This document shows, in pieces, positions 1-5,009 of a stretch of DNA of 6,188 nt. Made by a program: the position numbers and the translations under genes. The stretch is from SOIA01 sp050116035 (GTDB lineage Bacteria; Acidobacteriota; Aminicenantia; Aminicenantales; Aminicenantaceae): positions 1-6,188 of the forward strand of contig JASFPJ010000208.1 in the NCBI GenBank assembly GCA_050116035.1, in the 5' to 3' direction. The notes beneath the pieces were generated by a model. It was not told the DNA's origin. It saw only the letters and a list, made by a program, of their open reading frames with translations, and ran no database searches. Positions within the stretch are counted from its first letter, which is position 1, and each line of letters begins with the position of its first letter.

Positions 1-1937
1 TAAGGATACTTTTTGCTTTCTTCCGCGGGGACCTTTCGGATAAACTCCAGGTACCCTCTGTATCCATTTTCTTTGACCTTTGCCGTGGGTTTGGGGATCA
101 TTTTGGCGGCTTTCTTTTCCAGCTCTGTCCACAGAATCTTAACTGGCTTCACTCCGAGGTTTTTGGATACTGTCTCCATATGAGCCTTAAGAGCCTCCAT
201 ATGGGCCGCTCCAACGGCATCGATGGTTTTCTGCATTTTAGCCACATAACTCCCGACAGCTGTTTTATTTTTAGCCAGTTCGAGAACAGACCCCAAAGTG
301 TCCTTTTCATTGGTCACAGCTGTGGACACCTGCACCCATGCCTTTTTATAGGCTTTACCTAGATCTTCGGCAGTGGCTTTGTTTAAGTTTTCCAGCGCCA
401 CAACCAGCTGATGACCGAGCCGGCGTGTTCCGTTGCTCGCCACTTCTCCGGCGATCTTCATGACCATGTCGTCATCCGCACTGGCCACGGTGTAGGCGCC
501 CGCAGCCCCGATAATCGCAATGCGCTTCATCTGTGTGGGATCAGTTTTATCCACTCTATCACCTGATGTATGGTACCAGGGATCCGGCCAGGTGATCATC
601 ATGATACCCGGAACTCCCACACCCCAGTCATTGAAGATCTCATGATCTGAAGCGCCATAATGCGTCTCGATAGAGTAATAAAATGGTTCGTCCGTGCCAG
701 TGGGGGCAACAATGCGGCGGAGATTTCCACGAGTATGAATCCGACTCCTGTTTCCCTCTCCGACATAGCGATAGTAATTCTCCATGACATCGTTGATGTA
801 GTGGGCGTTTCCATATGTTGTCCGCATCAGGCACATGAACGCTTGGCTCCTGCTCAGGCCGACACCCACCATGTCCATGTTGATGTTGCAGAGTGTCTTC
901 TCCATGATCTCCTTGTTCTCCCTGACCCAGGGTCCAGTCCCAGAAAACTCGGGTCCCCAGAGAAAACGGATCGTTCTTTTCGGACGAGGAAGTCTCCCTT
1001 CCTCAATGAGAGTATGGAGTATACGGGCCACTTCCATTATGCCCGCACTTCCTGATTTATTATCATTGGCACCTTGCTTGACAATTCCTTCGAAAAGATG
1101 GGCAGAGAGTATGACTTCGCCCGCATTCGGGTCTGTTCCGGGGATATGGCAGATGACATCCTGATACTCATAATCCTCCATCCTGGCTTCAACCTGGGCA
1201 TGCACAGTGATCTTCTCTCTTCTGAGTAGACGGCTCTTGAGCAATTCTCCTTCACGGAAGGGCAGGAGAAACCCGAATTTAACCTGTGGAGCCTCCTCTC
1301 CAGATACGCCTCTCCGTCTGTATATGCCCCTCCATGGGATCTGAAGAGGGTCGAATGAAATCCTGGATGTGCTGATGGCAATCACTCCCAGGCCTCCCCG
1401 CTCTCCACACGCAAGGTTGTGGACGGTGCTGACACTGCCTTCTGTGACCACAATCTTTCCTCCAACCTCCGCACTCTCGATTTCTGCTTTGGTGCCGCGG
1501 CCAACCCAGACCAGTTCCGCTTTTACATCCGCAGAACTGCTTCCCCGGGCGAGCATGGCTGTCATATCTTTGTAAGAAGCCAGTTTTCTGCGCTGCGGTT
1601 TGATTTCCCAGAGCTCTCCTTTAATCCCATTCCAGGATTGTCCGGCTGGAAATCGCACAATCTCCGCACCAGGAAGGCCGTAATGTTTCAGCTGGTCGTA
1701 TATGTACTGGGATTCGTAGAATGTTCCGGCATACTCCTCAGCCAGTCGGTCTTTGTTGTAGCCGCCGGTTTCCATGATGGTGTTCCAGGCGGTCTCGCCC
1801 GATGCTTCGCCGATGATCTCATCCATCTGTTCCTCAGGAAGCAATGTCCAGATAAGCCATGGAGTCATCTGGGCTATCGCTGCACCACCTGCCAGAAGAG
1901 CCAATACAAAAAGTGAAACAAGTAAACGTTTAGCCAT
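1..1937 (-). CDS. Secreted M28-family zinc aminopeptidase-like protein with PA domain (3' end at or beyond window edge)
   Basis: Translating the minus strand from the ATG at 1937 gives 645 codons without a stop; the next codon begins TA at the window edge, so it is either Tyr or the stop. Residues 1-22 form a signal peptide (KR, then a hydrophobic stretch ending AIA before Q23), so export is predicted. A PA-like insert lies around 140-200 (VGGKIVV). The M28 catalytic domain spans about 255-485. Likely metal ligands are H280 (SAH), D292 (GANDNKSG), D355 (NMDMVG) and H456 (YHTSGD), with E330 (GPEFSGT) as base or ligand; YGASDH at 427-432 is also typical. Residues 490-645 are a Lys/Ala-rich helical extension. 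The usual HxD is HLF and the usual Glu-Glu pair is Pro-Glu, so it belongs to a divergent M28 branch. The family removes N-terminal residues from peptides using two zinc ions; the substrate here is unknown. An AAGGAGGAA ribosome site 3 nt upstream supports the start. It is transcribed divergently from the sigma-factor operon. Confidence 0.9.
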   Translation of the reverse strand, partial: MAKRLLVSLFVLALLAGGAAIAQMTPWLIWTLLPEEQMDEIIGEASGETAWNTIMETGGYNKDRLAEEYAGTFYESQYIYDQLKHYGLPGAEIVRFPAGQSWNGIKGELWEIKPQRRKLASYKDMTAMLARGSSSADVKAELVWVGRGTKAEIESAEVGGKIVVTEGSVSTVHNLACGERGGLGVIAISTSRISFDPLQIPWRGIYRRRGVSGEEAPQVKFGFLLPFREGELLKSRLLRREKITVHAQVEARMEDYEYQDVICHIPGTDPNAGEVILSAHLFEGIVKQGANDNKSGSAGIMEVARILHTLIEEGRLPRPKRTIRFLWGPEFSGTGPWVRENKEIMEKTLCNINMDMVGVGLSRSQAFMCLMRTTYGNAHYINDVMENYYRYVGEGNRSRIHTRGNLRRIVAPTGTDEPFYYSIETHYGASDHEIFNDWGVGVPGIMMITWPDPWYHTSGDRVDKTDPTQMKRIAIIGAAGAYTVASADDDMVMKIAGEVASNGTRRLGHQLVVALENLNKATAEDLGKAYKKAWVQVSTAVTNEKDTLGSVLELAKNKTAVGSYVAKMQKTIDAVGAAHMEALKAHMETVSKNLGVKPVKILWTELEKKAAKMIPKPTAKVKENGYRGYLEFIRKVPAEESKKYP

Positions 1938-1940
1938 TTA

Positions 1941-1949
1941 TTCCTCCTT
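1941..1949 (-). promoter_or_regulatory. Strong ribosome binding site of the M28 peptidase gene
   Basis: On the minus strand the bases read AAGGAGGAA, an almost perfect Shine-Dalgarno sequence ending 3 nt before the ATG at 1937 (about 5 nt from the GGAGG core). It fixes the start codon and places the signal peptide at the N-terminus. I saw no convincing sigma-70 promoter further upstream on this strand. Confidence 0.8.
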
Positions 1950-2097
1950 CATGAGTGGAAAATAGGATCATGTATGGGAAATTTCTTAAGTGATCCGTTG
2001 CGGCTTCTATCCAGAAAATCGAAAATACATGCGAAATCAAACATCGACTTGGATACTTGCATATACCACACAGAAAATACCTGGTCAATAAAAAAGC

Positions 2098-2122
2098 AAA
2101 AAAGGGGACAATCCCCTTTTTT
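2098..2122. repeat. GGGACA-type hairpin, copy 1
   Basis: The arms are AAAAAAGGGGA (2098-2108) and TCCCCTTTTTT (2112-2122), an 11-bp perfect inverted repeat around the 3-nt loop CAA. The core GGGACAATCCC recurs in opposite orientation at 4809-4819. The shape resembles a bidirectional terminator, but it sits between two divergent genes where none is needed. A member of a dispersed REP-like repeat family is therefore the better reading. Confidence 0.7.
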
Positions 2123-2127
2123 AGAAG

Positions 2128-2146
2128 AAAAGGGACAGGCCCTTTT
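2128..2146. repeat. GGGACAGGC hairpin, copy 2
   Basis: The arms AAAAGGG (2128-2134) and CCCTTTT (2140-2146) pair around a 5-nt loop, ACAGG. The GGGACAGGC core (2132-2140) is repeated at 2167-2175 and at 4752-4760. It is probably one unit of a REP-like family. Confidence 0.65.
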
Positions 2147-2154
2147 TAATTCAA

Positions 2155-2193
2155 AAAATATTGAAAGGGACAGGCCCCAAAAAAAGGGGCCTG
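2155..2193. repeat. GGGACAGGC hairpin, copy 3
   Basis: The 13-mer AAAATATTGAAAG (2155-2167) recurs exactly at 4735-4747, in both places just ahead of a GGGACAGGC core. The hairpin arms CAGGCCCC (2171-2178) and GGGGCCTG (2186-2193) pair perfectly around a 7-A loop. The shared flank and core show that this unit and the one at 4735 have a common origin. Confidence 0.65.
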
Positions 2194-2230
2194 CTGTATG
2201 CGCTCAGTAATTCGGTAACACTTTGTGGAT

Positions 2231-2258
2231 GTCATTGCGAACGAAGTGAAGTAATCTC
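2231..2258 (+). repeat. Dispersed CATTGCGAGCGAAG-type repeat, degenerate direct copy
   Basis: This 28-nt unit begins GTCATTGCGAACGAAG and ends AATCTC. It matches the copy at 2267-2294 at 23 of 28 positions. It belongs to a repeat seen in many unrelated bacterial genomes, often mistranslated as peptides containing CHCERSE. It has drifted further than the other two copies and may be an older insertion. Confidence 0.75.
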
Positions 2259-2266
2259 ATCCTTAT

Positions 2267-2349
2267 GTCATTGCGAGCGAAGCGTGGCAATCTCGCATGG
2301 AAAAAATACATTTGTTTTTAAGGGATTGCCGCGCTTCGCTCGCAATGAC
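2267..2349. repeat. Inverted pair of CATTGCGAGCGAAG repeats (MITE-like palindrome)
   Basis: Bases 2267-2292 and 2324-2349 are inverted copies, identical at 25 of 26 positions. The single difference (T2285 opposite G2331) would be a G-U pair in RNA. Pairing extends to about 2266-2294 with 2322-2350, leaving a loop of roughly 27 AT-rich bases. The layout of two inverted arms with a short AT-rich centre and no coding capacity is that of a small non-autonomous mobile element. If transcribed it would form a very stable stem. Confidence 0.75.
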
Positions 2350-2445
2350 ACTTTTGCCTTCAATGTTCTTACCAAAAGAGTTGCCTAATTACTGAGCATA
2401 AACACCCATCTCCTTTTTTGTGTTCCCCTGGGGGAGTCTCCACAT

Positions 2446-2470
2446 GGAATATTTGGTGTTCTCAGTCGTC
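2446..2470 (+). promoter_or_regulatory. Possible ECF-type promoter of the sigma-factor operon
   Basis: GGAAT (2446-2450) is followed after 16 nt by CGTC (2467-2470). This resembles the GGAAC...CGTC pattern recognised by many ECF sigma factors. Transcription would begin near 2477, about 45 nt before the start codon. ECF sigma genes commonly drive their own promoter, which makes the site plausible, but a match to so short a pattern can easily arise by chance. Confidence 0.3.
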
Positions 2471-2523
2471 TTTTATTAATAAAGGATGAAAGAATTGATG
2501 TGGAATTTAAATTTTGATTGAGT

Positions 2524-3081
2524 ATGATAAAAACAGTTAGTTCACCATTCCCGATTATTGAAAAAACAGCCGTGGCTGAAAAAAAAGTCAAAGCATCCAG
2601 AATCTTCGAGGCCCTGATGGCGCATAAAGAAAAAGTATTTTTGATCTGCCTGGGATTTTCCAGGAATCCCGCAGACGCAGAAGACCTGACTCAGGAAGTC
2701 TATCTGAAAGCCCATAAAAAAATTGACACAGTCAAAGATTCAGAGTCGTCAAAATACTGGCTCTTCAAGGTCACCCGGAATACATGTCTGGATTTTCATA
2801 GGAGACATAAGCACCGACGTCACACCCCTCTTGGACCGGAACATGAGCAGTCCGAATCCATGACGCCAGAGTCGCAATTGGTTTCCCGGGAACAACTTCA
2901 GACCTTGAAAGCCGCCATCCAGCAGCTGCCCAAGAAACAGAGGGAAGTCTTCATTCTGAGGGAATATGGAGATCTCACTTATCAAGAAATTGCGGATATG
3001 TTGAAGATCAACAAGGGAACAGTCATGTCCAGATTGACCCGTGCGCGGCGGGCACTCATGAATCAGATGAAGGGAGAATAA
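2524..3081 (+). CDS. ECF-type RNA polymerase sigma-70 factor
   Basis: The 185-residue protein has the two-domain ECF layout. Region 2 spans about 28-98, with DAEDLTQEVYLKA at 51-63 (core-polymerase binding) and a W/F-rich promoter-melting and -10 recognition segment at 78-97. Region 4 spans about 126-180, with LPKKQREVFILREYG and a helix-turn-helix in LTYQEIADMLKINKGTVMSR for the -35 element. A Ser/Glu-rich linker joins them. The first ~26 residues are an extra Lys-rich lead. A TGA ends the frame at 2517, so the start is the TTG at 2518 or the ATG at 2524; I chose ATG, although neither has a clear ribosome site. An ATG at 2617, preceded by GAGG, is possible but would remove conserved FEAL. 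The gene ends 1 nt before the membrane-protein gene, so translational coupling is likely. It is expected to be held inactive by that protein until an envelope signal arrives. Confidence 0.93.
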   Translation: MIKTVSSPFPIIEKTAVAEKKVKASRIFEALMAHKEKVFLICLGFSRNPADAEDLTQEVYLKAHKKIDTVKDSESSKYWLFKVTRNTCLDFHRRHKHRRHTPLGPEHEQSESMTPESQLVSREQLQTLKAAIQQLPKKQREVFILREYGDLTYQEIADMLKINKGTVMSRLTRARRALMNQMKGE

Positions 3082-3082
3082 A

Positions 3083-3682
3083 ATGAAAAAATCTCATCCG
3101 TCAAACAATAAAGAAATTTTTGAATTCACAGGTCTCATCCAAAAAGAAAAGGAAGAGGCTCTCCAGTACTTTCGAAAGAAGGAGTTTGGCACTCGACTGA
3201 AACAGAGGATAAAAAAAGAAGAGTCGAAAACACCTTCTCCATCAGTTTTCTGGTTCCGGAAGCCGGTTATTGCTGCGTTTGGAGTGGTGTTTCTCATTGT
3301 CCTGGGTTGGGTAATCGCGACACAGCTCTTTACTCTAACTCCATATGAAAGAGACGCCAGGGCTGTAGAAAAGGCGCTGGTTCAAGCATTTGAAACCAAC
3401 GAGCTCATGATAGCCCAGAGCGTTCCTCAAATCGAGCCCCAACCCGGCGCGGACAATCTTCATGAGTTTGAATGGTCGCTCAAGCGAGTCATCTTTTCTG
3501 CTCAAAGAGAAAACATCCCCGATAGCGACATCCCGCAAATTTTCAATCAGGTTCTTCTCAAAACCGCACAATTTAGAGAGTCAGAAGACAAAGAGCCAGA
3601 GGAAATGAAAGACGAAAGTGAGTTTGGACGCTTATTTGAAGAAAAAAATTCGCAACAAATCTTTTATCAAATACAAGACTAA
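3083..3682 (+). CDS. Putative anti-sigma factor, single-pass membrane protein
   Basis: This 199-residue protein has a charged, helical cytoplasmic part (1-59, with a KEKEEALQYF-type coil), one membrane segment at about 60-84 (PVIAAFGVVFLIVLGWVIAT), and a periplasmic part of about 115 residues ending in an acidic tail. Topology, size and position directly after an ECF sigma gene (1 nt gap; GGGAG inside the sigma gene's 3' end serves as ribosome site) are those of an anti-sigma factor. I see no HxxxCxxC zinc motif; the protein has no cysteine, so it would not be of the common ZAS type. The function is inferred from context, as no sequence motif proves it. The downstream secreted protein starts 12 nt later and may interact with the periplasmic part. 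Alternatively it could be a sensor or stabiliser that does not bind the sigma factor. Confidence 0.7.
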   Translation: MKKSHPSNNKEIFEFTGLIQKEKEEALQYFRKKEFGTRLKQRIKKEESKTPSPSVFWFRKPVIAAFGVVFLIVLGWVIATQLFTLTPYERDARAVEKALVQAFETNELMIAQSVPQIEPQPGADNLHEFEWSLKRVIFSAQRENIPDSDIPQIFNQVLLKTAQFRESEDKEPEEMKDESEFGRLFEEKNSQQIFYQIQD

Positions 3683-3694
3683 AGGAGGCCAAAA

Positions 3695-4681
3695 ATGATA
3701 CGAAAAGCAATCGTCGCTTGTATTCTCATTTTTCTTTTTATGTTTTGTTTGAATCTCACGCCATCCTTGGGAGCTGACACACCCGCAGAAGAAAGTGCGG
3801 GCCACGCACTCCTGGATTCCCTTGTCGTCGCCTTCAAAGAACTGGCTGAACACAGGGAAAATGTTATTGAGAGAACCGAAAAAGCACTGGTCAGCATGAT
3901 GAAGGAAGCGAAAAACGCCAAAGCCCAGGGACAGATTGATACTGTGTTTCTCAAACGGTTCCACAGAATCCTGATGGTCATTAAATGTGTTATTACTCCC
4001 ATTCCCAAGGACGATGCAGGGATCATGAAACCACTCTACTTAGGAGCAATCAATAAATTTATCGAGGATATCAAAGGTGAGCCATTCGATGTTGAAAAAT
4101 CAGGATCGGAAGTCGCCATTAACAAGTTCACCCAGGCGGTCTCCCACGAAATCATCGATCTGCGCATCTATCTGGATAATAAAGAAAAGAGGGAGAAGCT
4201 GATCGAGGAGTACCAGGAACTTTTGTCAATTAGCAAGGAAACTCCCGAATCAGGCGAGAAAGACAGACAACTGAAGACTATGAAAGATATATCGCTTGTC
4301 AACGCTGCCCTTTCAGACTACGTGACGGACTACGGGGTTGCGCCCAAGCAAGCAGGCCAATATGAAAGGGAGAGTGAATTCCATAAAAAACTATCTCCTT
4401 TCTACATTAGAACCCTTCCCTTTAAAGATGGCTGGGGAAATAGCTTTCACGTTTACACCGGAAAAGCGTGCAATGGCATTTATGACGGGATCAAAGGCTG
4501 CACGGATAAGGATATCATTGTGATCTCCTTCGGCCGGGACGGGAGGAAAGATAACTGGAAGTACAATCCTAAGGATCCGGAAGCGGGTATCTATGAACTG
4601 ACATCTGATAAGGATTTTGATAAAGACTTTGTCATGTGGAATGGAAAGCCGATCAGAGCGCCAAGAACGAAGAAGAAATAA
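3695..4681 (+). CDS. Secreted protein with GspG/pseudopilin-like C-terminal domain
   Basis: This 328-residue protein begins with a signal peptide (hydrophobic 5-21, cleavage likely after SLGA at 27). Residues 28-190 are mostly helical, with no family I recognise. From about 193 on it resembles the C-terminal domain of the type II secretion major pseudopilin GspG: a helix MKDISLVNAALSDYVTDYG, then LSPFYIRTLPFKDGWGNSF (233-251), then ISFGRDGR (277-284) and an Asp-rich loop ending DKDFVMWNG (309-317), where GspG binds calcium. C259 and C269 could form a disulfide across a small loop insert. The prepilin cleavage site and hydrophobic pilin helix are absent, so it should be a soluble periplasmic or exported protein and not a pilus subunit. 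AAAGGAGG, 6 nt before the ATG, is a strong ribosome site. It is third in the sigma/anti-sigma operon and may be its sensor or effector. No other secretion genes are nearby. Confidence 0.85.
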   Translation: MIRKAIVACILIFLFMFCLNLTPSLGADTPAEESAGHALLDSLVVAFKELAEHRENVIERTEKALVSMMKEAKNAKAQGQIDTVFLKRFHRILMVIKCVITPIPKDDAGIMKPLYLGAINKFIEDIKGEPFDVEKSGSEVAINKFTQAVSHEIIDLRIYLDNKEKREKLIEEYQELLSISKETPESGEKDRQLKTMKDISLVNAALSDYVTDYGVAPKQAGQYERESEFHKKLSPFYIRTLPFKDGWGNSFHVYTGKACNGIYDGIKGCTDKDIIVISFGRDGRKDNWKYNPKDPEAGIYELTSDKDFDKDFVMWNGKPIRAPRTKKK

Positions 4682-4734
4682 AGAAGGTAAGAACGTTCCC
4701 TAATATTACTTTTTTGAATTCACAGCCTTAAAAT

Positions 4735-4789
4735 AAAATATTGAAAGATTGGGGACAGGCTACTTTTTTCAGGGACCGTCTCTTTCAAT
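4735..4789. repeat. GGGACAGGC repeat, copy 4, within a 9-bp inverted repeat
   Basis: AAAATATTGAAAG (4735-4747) and GGGACAGGC (4752-4760) repeat the arrangement seen at 2155-2175, with four extra bases (ATTG) between them. ATTGAAAGA (4740-4748) is the exact reverse complement of TCTTTCAAT (4781-4789), so the unit folds into a stem-loop with an inner GAC/GTC pairing. A related GGGATAGGC lies in opposite orientation at 4838-4846, giving an inverted couple like a REPIN. Confidence 0.65.
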
Positions 4790-4804
4790 CCTTTTGTTAA
4801 GAAA

Positions 4805-4856
4805 GATAGGGATTGTCCCTCTTCTCCGGGAAAAGTTGCCTATCCCCTTTTTTTTT
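4805..4856 (+). terminator. Possible rho-independent terminator built from repeat sequence
   Basis: GATAGG (4805-4810) pairs with CCTATC (4839-4844), followed by CCC and nine T (4848-4856). A small inner palindrome, AGGGATTGTCCCT (4808-4820), competes with it. It lies 124-175 nt past the stop of the GspG-like gene, in the right orientation to end that operon. The stem is short and its loop long, so termination may be weak, and the site is also part of the repeat cluster. Confidence 0.35.
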
Positions 4857-4931
4857 GACTGCCTTTAAGCCCTTTACCTTTTCTATTCATCTCTCTTTAA
4901 AATTTCAATGAAATAAATAGTGTTCCTGGTG

Positions 4932-4971
4932 GAAAATATTAGAAAATCCACACAAACAGACAGAAAATCCA
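4932..4971 (+). promoter_or_regulatory. Phased GAAAAT direct repeats, possible activator site
   Basis: The 10-mer AGAAAATCCA occurs exactly twice, at 4941-4950 and 4962-4971, 21 bp apart (two helical turns). A third GAAAAT starts at 4932, 10 bp before the one at 4942. The last copy abuts the -35 box at 4971. Direct repeats on one face of the helix just upstream of -35 are typical of activator sites; the regulator is unknown. Confidence 0.35.
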
Positions 4972-4998
4972 TGACATTTCTTGCACATAAGGTATAAT
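4971..4998 (+). promoter_or_regulatory. Sigma-70-type promoter of the SDR gene
   Basis: ATGACA (4971-4976, 5 of 6 to TTGACA) and a perfect TATAAT (4993-4998) are separated by 16 nt. Transcription should begin around 5004-5006, only about 4-6 nt ahead of the ATG at 5010. The mRNA would thus be nearly leaderless, which agrees with the lack of any Shine-Dalgarno sequence there. Confidence 0.65.
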
Positions 4999-5009
4999 GA
5001 AATGCTGAC

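Larger units (their letters stand above)
1950..2523. other. Divergent intergenic spacer rich in repeats, no credible gene
   Basis: This spacer lies between the 5' ends of the M28 peptidase gene and the sigma-factor operon, so it must hold the promoters of both. Bases 1950-2095 and 2351-2440 show nothing I can name. The rest holds three GGGACA hairpins, three copies of the CATTGCGAGCGAAG repeat and a possible ECF promoter, listed separately. Open frames crossing it (1974-2210 and 2161-2388, plus strand) are translations of the repeats and are not called as genes. Confidence 0.7.
4682..5009. other. Intergenic spacer with repeats and the SDR gene promoter
   Basis: No credible gene lies here. 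Bases 4682-4734 and 4857-4930 show nothing I can name. The remainder holds GGGACAGGC-type hairpins (4735-4856), a possible terminator for the upstream operon, phased GAAAAT repeats and a sigma-70 promoter. A minus-strand frame at 4883-5089 overlaps the SDR start and has no recognisable features. Confidence 0.7.

Noticed and set aside
599..1381. Suspected frameshifts in the M28 gene, since shorter minus-strand frames overlap it
   Set aside because: Hand translation from 1937 to base 3 has no stop, and all M28 motifs fall in one frame; the shorter frames are out of register.
1419..1916. Plus-strand frame of 165 residues
   Set aside because: It lies antisense to the intact M28 peptidase gene, whose conserved motifs occupy the other strand.
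2098..2122. Rho-independent terminator
   Set aside because: It has the right shape, but both flanking genes point away from it, and its core recurs as a repeat elsewhere.
1974..2210. Plus-strand frame of 78 residues
   Set aside because: Its second half is translated GGGACAGGC repeat, and there is no ribosome site or recognisable domain.
2098..2349. CRISPR array
   Set aside because: The repeats are palindromic, of mixed length and orientation, and have no regular spacers or cas genes nearby.
2161..2388. Plus-strand frame encoding a 75-residue peptide with CHCERSE motifs
   Set aside because: This is a translation of the CATTGCGAGCGAAG repeat, a known source of false gene calls in many genomes.
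3731..3751. Lipobox at C18 of the GspG-like protein
   Set aside because: The residues before Cys are bulky (LFMF) and do not fit the lipobox; SLGA at 24-27 is a better ordinary cleavage site.
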